Origin: Alphaproteobacteria bacterium MedPE-SWcel
GTDB lineage: Bacteria > Pseudomonadota > Alphaproteobacteria > Rhodobacterales > Rhodobacteraceae
NCBI GenBank assembly: GCA_001874255.1
Contig: MPDC01000002.1
Coordinates: 62,001-126,000 of the forward strand
Direction of reading: 5' to 3'
DNA: 64,000 nt
The notes under the pieces were generated by a model. It did no database searches. It was not told where the DNA came from and saw only the letters and a list, made by a program, of their open reading frames with translations. Positions 37,215 to 45,090 of the stretch are shown piece after piece; position 1 is the first letter of the stretch; each line of letters begins with the position of its first letter. The translations under genes were made by a program, and so were the position numbers.

Positions 37215-37554
37215 GATCGGTCGCTGGACGTTAGGAAACAGGGGTGTAGAGCTAGGCAAAGGACTTGCTTTACGATTCTATCTATACTTTTGTATAAGCA
37301 TACATCCTTAGGAGGAGTTGTAGGGAGGTTGCTTCGGACATAGTCTGTTCATCACGCCTCTCCTGCAGTGGCATCGCGTTCCTACACCGCTCGCGTTGCT
37401 TTCCTGAATGGATGTGTACCCTGGGACGCACTCACACCACTCACGGCCCAGTTTCAGAAAAAGAGCGTCGGCATTTTCCGGCGCTCTTTTTTCTTGGCAG
37501 ACCTGTTTATGCTCATTGAACTGGCATGTTCAGAACAAGGGCCTGACGCAAAGG
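37215..37554. other. 340-base spacer that may hold a small RNA gene
   Basis: No convincing protein gene. It begins with AT-rich sequence (about 37260-37310) containing TATAC-TTTT-GTATA (37285-37298), continues with purine-rich GGAGGAGTTGTAGGGAGG (37312-37329) and ends in a strong plus-strand terminator. A promoter-like AT block, about 150 bases and then a terminator is the layout of a small RNA gene, though the terminator could also just serve ubiG. Confidence 0.35.
37462..37492 (+). terminator. Rho-independent terminator on the plus strand
   Basis: AGAGCGTCGG (37462-37471) pairs with CCGGCGCTCT (37478-37487) with one G-T pair, loop CATTTT, followed by six Ts. It lies about 250 bases after ubiG and just before the convergent marR gene. 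Confidence 0.85.
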
Positions 37555-37995
37555 TCAGTCCTCCGATTCAAGCTTTCCCCGAAATTCCCTGAGAATGGGC
37601 AGAGCCGATCTGACCCGGTCCCCACCCAGTTCCGCCACGACTTCCGAGATCATCGGGATGATCGACGCCAGAGCCGCATCGCGTGCCGCGCGGCCTGCCG
37701 GGCTGATCGCTACCATTTTGCGGCGCGCGTCATCCCAATCCGGACGCACATGAACATAGCCTGCGACCTGCAATTTATTGATGGTATTGGTCATTGCGCC
37801 GCGTGTCACATGAAACGCCTTGGCAAGCTGCGCCGGAGACCGCTCCAGACCCGCACGTGCCAGATGGTTCAGGACCGAGAAATGCGAAAGCTCCATGCCC
37901 TTGGGAAGCGCCTTGCTCAACCGTGTCCGGGCAAGTTGGTCCGCCATCAGGATTTCGCTGAACAGCGACACGGCAAGGGAATGATTCTCATCCAT
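37555..37995 (-). CDS. MarR-family transcriptional regulator
   Basis: A 146-residue winged-helix protein. The DNA-binding part is RSPAQLAKAFHVTRGAMTNTINKLQVAGYVHVRPDWDDARRKMVAISPAGRA, with the wing Asp-Asp-Arg-Arg typical of MarR. It follows the nitrilase-family gene with a one-base overlap (TGATG), so both are likely one unit and it may control that unit. Confidence 0.93.
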   Translation of the reverse strand: MDENHSLAVSLFSEILMADQLARTRLSKALPKGMELSHFSVLNHLARAGLERSPAQLAKAFHVTRGAMTNTINKLQVAGYVHVRPDWDDARRKMVAISPAGRAARDAALASIIPMISEVVAELGGDRVRSALPILREFRGKLESED

Positions 37996-38825
37996 CAGGG
38001 ACCGTCGAACTCTCGATCATGAGACAATGACGGCACGCGTCGGCGCGCTTTCCGAACGTCGTCAAGGTCAAGGTCGATACAGGTCACACCAACGTCGGTA
38101 CCGGCGTCCGCCAGAATATCGCCCCATGGCGATACCGCGATCGAGTGACCGTAGGTTTGCCGCTGCGCGCCCCGACCGGCAGGATGGAGGCCCGTTTGGG
38201 CTGCCGCCAGCACATAGCAGCCCGTCTCGATCGCCCGTGCCCGCAACAGACTGTGCCAATGCGCGGCTCCCGTGACATGCGAAAAGGCGGCCGGGGCGGT
38301 CAGAATGTCGGCGCCCGCCTGTGCCAGCCGTCTGTGCAGAGCCGGAAACCGGACATCATAGCAAATCGTCATTCCGATCCGTGCAAAACCCGCATCCGCG
38401 ACCACCGCCTGGGTCCCCGGGCGGTACCCATCTGATTCGCGGTAGGTTTCTTCCGGCGTGACCTCCACATCGAACATGTGGATCTTGTCATACCGCGCGA
38501 CGATCTCGCCGCTTGGGGAGATCAGAAATTGGCGGTTGGCAAATCGGCCGTCTGCATCCTGCGTCTTGACCCCGAGAGAGCCAATCGAAACCCAAACGCC
38601 GTATGTCACCGCCGCCTCACGCAGGCCGGCCAACGTAGGGTCATCACTCTCGGGCCGGAGAACGTCCTGCTGGTGAGCCCTGCTGGTCGACAGACAGTTG
38701 GTGACTTCTGGTGTCAAAACGAAACCTGCACCCTGATCCGAAGCCTCCGCTATCATGCGCACGGCCGTCGCGAGGTTTTCGTCCGGATCGTCCGACGATG
38801 TCATCTGAAGCAGGGCTGCGCGCAT
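37995..38825 (-). CDS. Carbon-nitrogen hydrolase (nitrilase superfamily, Nit1/Nit2-like)
   Basis: A protein of 276 residues. The catalytic triad is seen as Glu in LTPEVTN near 40, Lys in YDKIHMFDVEVTPEETYRES near 113 and Cys in ICYDVRFPALHRRLAQAGAD near 155. This set resembles the Nit1/Nit2 branch, which hydrolyses deaminated glutathione or omega-amides. The glutaredoxin gene upstream, eight bases away, makes a link to glutathione plausible. The exact substrate is not shown by the sequence. Confidence 0.92.
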   Translation of the reverse strand: MRAALLQMTSSDDPDENLATAVRMIAEASDQGAGFVLTPEVTNCLSTSRAHQQDVLRPESDDPTLAGLREAAVTYGVWVSIGSLGVKTQDADGRFANRQFLISPSGEIVARYDKIHMFDVEVTPEETYRESDGYRPGTQAVVADAGFARIGMTICYDVRFPALHRRLAQAGADILTAPAAFSHVTGAAHWHSLLRARAIETGCYVLAAAQTGLHPAGRGAQRQTYGHSIAVSPWGDILADAGTDVGVTCIDLDLDDVRKARRRVPSLSHDREFDGP

Positions 38826-38833
38826 GTCAGGCC

Positions 38834-39091
38834 TCAGGCTGCCAGCAGCGGGTCAAGCTTGCCGGCACGGTCCATGGCATAAAGATCGTCACAGCCGCCA
38901 ACATGAATGTCCCCGACAAAAATCTGCGGTACAGTACGGCCACCGTTCGCGCGCGTGATCATTTCGGCCTTGCGATCCGGGTCAGCGAGAACATCGATTT
39001 CAGAAAAGCTCACGCCTTTTTGAGACAGGAGTCGTTTGGCCGCATGGCAGAAGCCGCACAGCGGTGATGTATAGATCTCGACCGGTTTCAT
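38834..39091 (-). CDS. grxC: Glutaredoxin 3
   Basis: An 85-residue thiol-disulfide oxidoreductase. The active site is CGFC (SPLCGFCHAAKRLL) near residue 11, with the cis-Pro motif RTVPQIFVGDIHVGGCDDLY. The start at 39091 has GGAG six bases upstream and gives the usual length; an ATG four codons earlier is weaker. It is in one operon with comF upstream and the nitrilase gene downstream. Confidence 0.95.
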   Translation of the reverse strand: MKPVEIYTSPLCGFCHAAKRLLSQKGVSFSEIDVLADPDRKAEMITRANGGRTVPQIFVGDIHVGGCDDLYAMDRAGKLDPLLAA

Positions 39092-39162
39092 CTTGGTCTC
39101 CATAGGCGATTAGTCTTGGTCTTGCGTGATGTGGGAAGTATTTACAAGCATTGCTACAATTT

Positions 39163-39897
39163 TCACAACGCCGTGACCACCCGAGCAAGAGCAACAACGT
39201 TCACCTCGGTGGCCCCTGCCGCATAACAGGCACGGGTACAGGCAGAAAGCGTCGCGCCACTGGTCAATACATCATCAATCAGCAGGACGCGGCGACCGGA
39301 CAGCCGGTACCCCATCCGAGAATGCGGCCGGATCGCATGCTCAAGCAATGTCGTGCGTTCCTGTCGGGTTCGTCCCTCGAGCATCGGCGTCTGCTCGGTC
39401 CGCATCAATGCGTCCGGGCACCACTCGCAGCCGGTGCGCGCTGCCAAAGCCTGTGCCAACAGCGCGGATTGGTTGTATCGTCGACGCAAGAGCCGGGACC
39501 AATGCAACGGAACCGGAACCAGCAATGGCTCCTGCGCAAGAAGCGGTGCCGCCGCCCGGGCCATCCAGGCGGAGACAGGCCGAGCCAAATCGGTTCTGTC
39601 GCCGTGTTTCAATGCCAGAACAAGCCGACGCCCCTGTCCGCCATAGGCAATGGCGGCGCGTCCCCGCGACCAGACCCGCGGGGCGGCGAGGCACTCGTCA
39701 CATTCGACATGTTGTCCGTCATCCTCGCCCGGAACCGGTATTCCGCAACTGTCGCACACAAGGCCCGAAATGAAATCCGTGTCGCGCCAACAGGCGCTGC
39801 ACAGGCCAAAGTCGCTATCCACCAGGCCACCGCAGTTCAGGCAGCGCGCAGGGTAGACAAGTGAAACTGCCGTTTGAATCCGTACACGCAACGTCAT
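39163..39897 (-). CDS. comF: ComF-family phosphoribosyltransferase-like protein
   Basis: A protein of 244 residues. The N-terminal zinc-finger part has paired cysteines (CLNCGGL, CSACWRD, CDSCGIP, CDECLAAP). The C-terminal half is a PRTase fold with VLLIDDVLTSGATLSACTRAC, the PRPP-binding loop. ComF works in DNA uptake during transformation and in related DNA handling. It is divergent to the NDUFAF5-like gene across 11 bases. Confidence 0.93.
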   Translation of the reverse strand: MTLRVRIQTAVSLVYPARCLNCGGLVDSDFGLCSACWRDTDFISGLVCDSCGIPVPGEDDGQHVECDECLAAPRVWSRGRAAIAYGGQGRRLVLALKHGDRTDLARPVSAWMARAAAPLLAQEPLLVPVPLHWSRLLRRRYNQSALLAQALAARTGCEWCPDALMRTEQTPMLEGRTRQERTTLLEHAIRPHSRMGYRLSGRRVLLIDDVLTSGATLSACTRACYAAGATEVNVVALARVVTAL

Positions 39898-39908
39898 AGG
39901 TACACCTC

Positions 39909-40748
39909 ATGACAAAAGAACCGATGGCCCATTCCCAGATCTTTGACCATGACGCACTGCACCTGCGGCGCAGGCGACGCAGACCGGACGCAATGTTCCT
40001 GCACGAATTGGCCAGAGACGAGATTGAGGATCGGCTCAGCATGGTTAAGAGAGTCTTTACCAAACCTGCGATTGTCGCGCCTTTTGCGGAGCCATGGGAT
40101 GGGCTCCTGCCAAATTCCCGGATTGTCACCGACAACAATGTTCTCGACCTTGCCCCGCAGTCCCATGATCTGGTGATTCACAGCATGGCCCTGCACTGGG
40201 CAAACGATCCGGTTGGTCAGCTCATTCAATGCCGCCGCGCTCTTGTGGATGACGGGCTGTTGCTTGTGGTGACCCTGGGGGGGCAAACGCTGTACGAGCT
40301 GCGGGCCTCGCTGGCGGAAGCCGAGACCTACATAAGCGGGGGCCTTTCCCCCCGCGTCGCCCCGATGGGAGAGATCCGTGATCTGGGCGGATTGCTTCAA
40401 CGGGCTGGATTTGCGCTGCCGGTGGCGGACTTGGTGCCGCTGACGGCCCAATACCGAAACCTCAGCCATCTGATGCACGATCTGCGCGCAATGGGAGAAA
40501 CCAATGCGCTGACGAATCGTCAGCGCAAATTCACCAGCCGCGCCCTGTTCGAGCTTGCAGACCACATCTACAGTCAGAATTACGCCGCTGATAGCGGGGC
40601 CCTGAATGCGACATTCGAACTGGTGTGCCTGACGGGCTGGGCACCGGCCGAGTCCCAACCACAGCCGCTGCGCCCCGGTTCAGCAAAGATGCGGCTGGCC
40701 GACGCCCTGAAAGGTCCGGAAAGCACCCCGCCGGATGATGAGATGTAA
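39909..40748 (+). CDS. NDUFAF5-like methyltransferase-fold protein
   Basis: A protein of 279 residues. It begins IFDHDALHLRRRRRRPDAMFLHELARDEIEDRL as NDUFAF5/BioC-like proteins do, and has the later motifs DLVIHSMALHWANDPVGQLIQCRRALVDDGLLLVV. The Gly-rich SAM-binding loop (usually LDLGCGxG) is not visible; the region reads RIVTDNNVLDLAPQSHDL instead. The protein may not be a methyltransferase; mitochondrial NDUFAF5 hydroxylates an Arg of a complex I subunit. A role in complex I assembly is possible but inferred. Confidence 0.8.
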   Translation: MTKEPMAHSQIFDHDALHLRRRRRRPDAMFLHELARDEIEDRLSMVKRVFTKPAIVAPFAEPWDGLLPNSRIVTDNNVLDLAPQSHDLVIHSMALHWANDPVGQLIQCRRALVDDGLLLVVTLGGQTLYELRASLAEAETYISGGLSPRVAPMGEIRDLGGLLQRAGFALPVADLVPLTAQYRNLSHLMHDLRAMGETNALTNRQRKFTSRALFELADHIYSQNYAADSGALNATFELVCLTGWAPAESQPQPLRPGSAKMRLADALKGPESTPPDDEM

Positions 40749-40852
40749 CTGATAATCTGAGCCAATGGTCGCAGTCAGATGATCCAATTGGTGTTTGCCC
40801 CCGTATCGACCTATCTATCCTTTTACCGCGACATCACACAGGATCCCTACCC

Positions 40853-41938
40853 ATGCTGGATGCCAGCCCAAATGCGACCCACCCGTCCTCTGCCCCGTCC
40901 AATGCTCCGGTCAATGCTCCGTCCGGGCACCCCGAAGTGGCTCCAGAAAAGGTCGGTGTCCTGCTGGCCAACCTCGGCACACCGGATCACTACAGCTATT
41001 GGCCGATGCGACGCTATCTGAGCGAATTCCTGTCGGACCGGCGGGTCATCGACTATCCCGCCTGGAAGTGGCAGCCGCTGTTGCAGCTGATCATCCTGAC
41101 GAAACGCCCGTTTGCCTCTGGCGCGGCCTACAAATCCATCTGGAATCACGAAAAGAACGAAAGCCCTCTGATGACGATCACGAGGGACCAGACAGAGAAG
41201 ATGGCAGAGGCGATGAAAGCCATCTATGGCGATCAGGTCATGGTCGACTTTTGCATGCGCTATGGAAACCCCTCGACCAGTTCAAAGGTCGAAGCAATGA
41301 TCGCCGCCGGGTGTCGCAAGATCCTGTTCGTGCCGCTGTATCCTCACTATGCGGGAGCAACATCAGCCACGGCAAATGACGCGTTCTTCCAGGCCTTGAT
41401 GAAGCAGACATGGCAGCCAGCGGCCCGCACGATTGAACCCTATTTTGATCAGCCCGAATATATCGACGCGCTCGCAAAATCAGTCGAAGAGACCTATGCA
41501 AAGCTGGAAAAGAAGCCCGATATCCTGGTCTGTTCCTATCATGGAATGCCCAAACGCTATCTGATGCAGGGCGATCCCTACCACTGCCAATGCCAGAAGA
41601 CGACGCGCCTGCTGAAGGAACGTCTTGGCTGGGCTGACACGGAGATCACCACCACCTTTCAGTCGGTGTTTGGCCCGGAAGAATGGCTACGGCCCTATAC
41701 GGTCGAGCATGTGGCCGAGCTCGCCAGGCAGGGGAAGAAGAATATCGCTGTGATTGCGCCGGCATTTTCTGCGGACTGCATCGAGACGCTTGAAGAGATC
41801 AATGAAGAAATCTGCGAGAGTTTCGAACATGCCGGGGGAGAGGTGTTCACCTACATTCCCTGCCTGAACGATCAGTCCAGCCATATTGAATCCTTGTCAC
41901 TGATGATCCGCAACAATCTGAAGGGCTGGCTGGACTGA
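40853..41938 (+). CDS. hemH: Ferrochelatase HemH
   Basis: 361 residues; inserts Fe2+ into protoporphyrin IX, the last step of haem synthesis. After a Pro/Ala/Asn-rich N-terminal lead of about 30 residues, the family sequence begins VGVLLANLGTPDHYSYWPMRRYL. The catalytic His is in SYHGMPKRYLMQGDPY near 225, and CQCQKTTRLL and FQSVFGPEEWLRPYT are typical; the Glu near the C-terminus is in LEEINEE. It is followed by a strong terminator. Confidence 0.97.
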   Translation: MLDASPNATHPSSAPSNAPVNAPSGHPEVAPEKVGVLLANLGTPDHYSYWPMRRYLSEFLSDRRVIDYPAWKWQPLLQLIILTKRPFASGAAYKSIWNHEKNESPLMTITRDQTEKMAEAMKAIYGDQVMVDFCMRYGNPSTSSKVEAMIAAGCRKILFVPLYPHYAGATSATANDAFFQALMKQTWQPAARTIEPYFDQPEYIDALAKSVEETYAKLEKKPDILVCSYHGMPKRYLMQGDPYHCQCQKTTRLLKERLGWADTEITTTFQSVFGPEEWLRPYTVEHVAELARQGKKNIAVIAPAFSADCIETLEEINEEICESFEHAGGEVFTYIPCLNDQSSHIESLSLMIRNNLKGWLD

Positions 41939-41988
41939 ACCAGCCCCCGCTGCCTGCGACATCGGTCCGGAAAATCGACAACAAAAAA

Positions 41989-42010
41989 GGCGGCTGGAGT
42001 ACCAGCCGCC
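41989..42010. terminator. Bidirectional terminator between hemH and the small exported protein gene
   Basis: GGCGGCTGG (41989-41997) and CCAGCCGCC (42002-42010) form a perfect 9-bp stem with loop AGTA. TTTCTCT follows on the plus strand and TTTTTTGTTG on the minus strand, so it serves both convergent genes. Confidence 0.9.
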
Positions 42011-42032
42011 TTTCTCTGGATATGTGCAACGA

Positions 42033-42215
42033 TTAGTTGCTTGCAGCAGCAGCGGCCACGATGACCAACAGCAGCAGCGGCAGAAGCATGCCGGAAGAAG
42101 AGCCGGTTGCTTCTTCAATGATAACCGGTGCTTCAACGATCGGCTCTGCCAGGTTACCGGCAGATGCAGCAGAAGCAGCAGCGACCAGGGCGGCAGCGAT
42201 AACGAGTTTCTTCAT
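42033..42215 (-). CDS. Small exported Ala-rich protein of 60 residues
   Basis: The start at 42215 has a near-perfect GGAGG five bases upstream. A signal peptide (KKLVIAAALVAAASAASAG) is followed by a 20-residue acidic segment (NLAEPIVEAPVIIEEATGSS) and one C-terminal hydrophobic helix (MLLPLLLLVIVAAAAASN). Similar small proteins lie next to hemH in Rhodobacteraceae and are, from memory, often misnamed ferrochelatase; the sequence has nothing of that enzyme. Function unknown. Confidence 0.85.
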   Translation of the reverse strand: MKKLVIAAALVAAASAASAGNLAEPIVEAPVIIEEATGSSSGMLLPLLLLVIVAAAAASN

Positions 42216-42354
42216 GTTAACCTCCGAAATACGCGCACAGCACACATATGATGTGCGCACTCAAGACTTACCTCGTGGGTTTTTTCTAAGCAGTAAACCC
42301 ACCGGATTGCAATTGCTTGTTAAATCCACGGCCGTGCCGCTGACTGGGTTGTCG

Positions 42355-42975
42355 TCAAATAAGCAACACCTGAGTGCCGTTCCGAGCCAGTTTGAAAAGT
42401 TGGGCGATATGTTCGTTATAAAGCCCGATGCAGCCGTTGGAGGATTTTCGCCCGATCTTGCGCGTGTCGTGCGTGCCGTGGATGCGATAGTACTTCCACC
42501 CGAGGTAGAGCGCATGAGTGCCGAGTGGGTTATCCGGTCCCGGGGGAATATACGCGGGCCACTCCGGGTTGCGTTTACGCATATTGGGCGTCGGAGACCA
42601 GCTGGGGCCCTCAACCTTGCGCACGACCTGCGTTCTCCCACGTCGCGTAAGATCATCGCTCAAAGGAACAGACGACGGGAAGAGTTTGTAAACTGTCTCG
42701 TCTGCGGACCAATAATGCAGCGCGCGGCTGTCGATATCGACAAGAATCGCCCCGTTGCGCAAGTTGTCAAAATAGGGCCGCCAGTTCTTTGCCCGAAAGG
42801 CAGAGATATTCCGAGGGACGTTTGGTTCCGGTTCCGGCGCCGGGCGCAAAGGATCTATACTGTCGCTCCCCTCGGAACCGGGCAGGGTTTGGGCCAGGGC
42901 GGGCATTGCGATCAGCGAGGATGTTCCAGCAAGAAATTGCCGACGGGTCGAAATCAAAAAGGGTTTGCGGGTCAT
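42355..42975 (-). CDS. L,D-transpeptidase (YkuD), Tat-exported
   Basis: A 206-residue peptidoglycan cross-linking or lipoprotein-attaching enzyme. The N-terminus ISTRRQFLAGTSSLIAMPALAQ is a twin-arginine signal. The YkuD active site is HGTHDTRKIGRKSSNGCIGLYN near 170-190, with catalytic His, Ser and Cys (SNGCI). It is the first of two YkuD genes within 2 kb, with a CAP-domain lipoprotein between them. Confidence 0.93.
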   Translation of the reverse strand: MTRKPFLISTRRQFLAGTSSLIAMPALAQTLPGSEGSDSIDPLRPAPEPEPNVPRNISAFRAKNWRPYFDNLRNGAILVDIDSRALHYWSADETVYKLFPSSVPLSDDLTRRGRTQVVRKVEGPSWSPTPNMRKRNPEWPAYIPPGPDNPLGTHALYLGWKYYRIHGTHDTRKIGRKSSNGCIGLYNEHIAQLFKLARNGTQVLLI

Positions 42976-43141
42976 GACAAGCTACTCTGCAATGTGAGGG
43001 CGGGTTTGCCGAGGACTTTATGGCCGGAATGCCGCAGTCGCAATTCAATCCCAAACAATCTCGCCATTGTGACCCTGCCGGGTTTGCCTATAAGTCACAG
43101 GGGCGATACAGGACGCTGTGATCCAATACTTAGGGCTTCGA

Positions 43142-43636
43142 ATGACACGGGTATCTCTGATTCTGGCAACATTGGCGATGTTCGTCGTCGCCGCCTGCAG
43201 CACCGGTAACGATGGCACCGCGGGCGGTTCGGGTGTCTACAAAATTCGCAACGAAGAACGTGTGCAGTTTCGGATGCTTGATTCGGTCAACGCCCTGAGG
43301 CAGGCCGCAGGGAGCCCGGCGGTGCAATTGGATGCCATGCTCAATGCCGCTGCGGCCACGCATTCCCGGGATATGGCCGTCCAGAACCGTCCCTGGCACT
43401 TTGGCTCGGATGGCTCTTCCCCGCTCGATCGGGTGGCCCGTGTCGGCTATACCGGATCAATGCTGGGCGAAGCTATTTCGGAAACATACGAGAATGAGCT
43501 GCAGACACTGACGGCCTGGATGGAAGACAGCGGCACCCGCGCCGTGATCATGGATCCAAAAGCCGTCAATATGGGCTTTGCCTGGCACCAGGAACCAACA
43601 GGCAAGATATGGTGGACGTTGGTCATGGCCAACTGA
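43142..43636 (+). CDS. CAP-domain (SCP-like) lipoprotein
   Basis: About 164 residues from the ATG at 43142. The signal ends in a lipobox (MFVVAAC), so it is a lipoprotein. The CAP fold is recognised by LDSVNALRQAAGSPAVQLDAMLNAAAATHSRDMA, then GEAISETYENELQTLTAWM and the ending WWTLVMAN. Bacterial CAP proteins act at the cell surface; the activity is unclear. It lies divergent to one YkuD gene and convergent with the other. Confidence 0.9.
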   Translation: MTRVSLILATLAMFVVAACSTGNDGTAGGSGVYKIRNEERVQFRMLDSVNALRQAAGSPAVQLDAMLNAAAATHSRDMAVQNRPWHFGSDGSSPLDRVARVGYTGSMLGEAISETYENELQTLTAWMEDSGTRAVIMDPKAVNMGFAWHQEPTGKIWWTLVMAN

Positions 43637-43687
43637 CGGCCGACCCGGACATCGCATCCGTCAGCCTTCTGACGCTGTCAAAGACCA

Positions 43688-44206
43688 TCAGGGTCGCAAT
43701 GTAATAAGCGTCCCGTCCTGAACCATTGCCCATATCTCTTCGATTTCATCATTGGACACGGCGATACAGCCCGCTGTCCAGTCCGTCACTCGCGCGGCGC
43801 GGCGGCGATCTTTCTGATCGTTCGGCTCGCCGTGAATGAAGATATCGCCGCCGGGGCGTGCGCCAATCGCCCGCGCCGCCGCGCGATCCGCCGTGTTCGG
43901 ATAGGAAATCCCAAGGGAAAGGTGAAATTGGCTACGCGGATTGCGGCGATTGATCAGATACGATCCCTCGGGCGTGCGGCCGTCGCCCTCAACGGCCTTG
44001 TGGCCGACCGGCGCAAACCCAAGCCCCACCTCATACTCCCGCAGTATTCTGGTCTCGTTCAGAAGATACAGCTTTCGCGCGCCCTTGTTCACCACAATCG
44101 ACGTCACGGGTGGACCGTCATAGCGTGAGGCATGGGGCCCGCTTGAACAGCCTGCCGTTGTGCCGATGGCGGCAATCAAGCCAGCCCCGAATGTTCGCCT
44201 GTGCAT
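43688..44206 (-). CDS. L,D-transpeptidase (YkuD) lipoprotein
   Basis: 172 residues from the ATG at 44206. The signal ends in AAIGTTAGC, a lipobox. The YkuD domain begins SIVVNKGARKLYLLNETRILREYEVGLG, and the active site is FIHGEPNDQKD followed by DWTAGCIAVSNDEIEEIW, with the catalytic Cys. It may anchor to the outer membrane and work on peptidoglycan from there. Confidence 0.93.
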   Translation of the reverse strand: MHRRTFGAGLIAAIGTTAGCSSGPHASRYDGPPVTSIVVNKGARKLYLLNETRILREYEVGLGFAPVGHKAVEGDGRTPEGSYLINRRNPRSQFHLSLGISYPNTADRAAARAIGARPGGDIFIHGEPNDQKDRRRAARVTDWTAGCIAVSNDEIEEIWAMVQDGTLITLRP

Positions 44207-44281
44207 TGTATGTGCTCTGTCCGCTCTTTTTGGCTTTGTTGTTGGCACGCAGTTTACACCAATCTCAGCGAGATGGGAAAA

Positions 44282-45067
44282 TCACTTTTGCGTCGGACGA
44301 TCCTGGGAATTTGCAAGGTGGGTTTCGATTGCATCCAGCCGCGATAGCACGAGATCACGATAGGCATCCGTGCGCTGATCTTCTTCCTGCGAATGCGCAT
44401 CCTGCATCGAGTTCACAATCAAACCCACCAGAAGGTTCACAACCGCGAATGTAGTAACCATGATGAAAGGCACAAAAAAGGCCCAGGCAAGCGGATAGAC
44501 TTCCATGACCGGCCGCACGATCCCCATGGACCAGCTCTCCAGCGTCATGATCTGGAACAGGGAATAGGCGGACAATCCCAAGGTGCCGAACCAATCCGGA
44601 AATGTGTCGCCAAAAAGCTTCGTCGCCATCACCGAGCCGATGTAGAAGATAATCGCCATCAACAGGAAGACGGATCCCATCCCGGGCAGCGCGGTGATGA
44701 ACCCCTCGACCACCCGGCGGAGCCGCGGTGCAACGGAAATCACCCGGAGAACTCGGAGAATCCGAAGCGCCCGCAACACCGAGAACCCCTGCGCCCCCGG
44801 TATCAGCGCAATTCCGACGATCAGGAAGTCAAAGATATTCCATCCGTTCACGAAAAACCGCAGCCGCTGCGCAACCAGTTTTCCCGCGATCTCCAGTACA
44901 AAGATCAGCAGGCACAGATTGTCCACCACATGCACCAGGCCGCCGATCCGGGACATGATGACATCAGACGTTTCCATCCCGAGCGTTACCGCATTCACCA
45001 ATATCACGGCCGTTATGAAACGACCAAAGGAGTCACTCTCCAGAATGGTTTTGAGACGGTCGATCAT
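44282..45067 (-). CDS. Bacterial voltage-gated sodium channel (BacNav)
   Basis: 261 residues from the ATG at 45067. Six membrane helices are seen. S4 is FSVLRALRILRVLRVISV, with four Arg at three-residue spacing. The pore loop is FQIMTLESWSMGIVRPVM; TLESW is the sodium-selective filter of NaChBac/NavAb-type channels. S6 is followed by a cytoplasmic coiled-coil tail (EEDQRTDAYRDLVLSRLDAIETHL) that tetramerises the channel. In alkaliphiles such channels link to motility and pH control; here the role is not known. Confidence 0.93.
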   Translation of the reverse strand: MIDRLKTILESDSFGRFITAVILVNAVTLGMETSDVIMSRIGGLVHVVDNLCLLIFVLEIAGKLVAQRLRFFVNGWNIFDFLIVGIALIPGAQGFSVLRALRILRVLRVISVAPRLRRVVEGFITALPGMGSVFLLMAIIFYIGSVMATKLFGDTFPDWFGTLGLSAYSLFQIMTLESWSMGIVRPVMEVYPLAWAFFVPFIMVTTFAVVNLLVGLIVNSMQDAHSQEEDQRTDAYRDLVLSRLDAIETHLANSQDRPTQK

Positions 45068-45090
45068 CTGGGATGCTTTCTTTCGGTTGG

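Noticed and set aside
37285-37298. TATAC-TTTT-GTATA as operator of the MarR regulator
   Set aside because: The marR gene is read from the far end (start at 37995), so the site is not in its promoter; AT-rich palindromes of this size are common.
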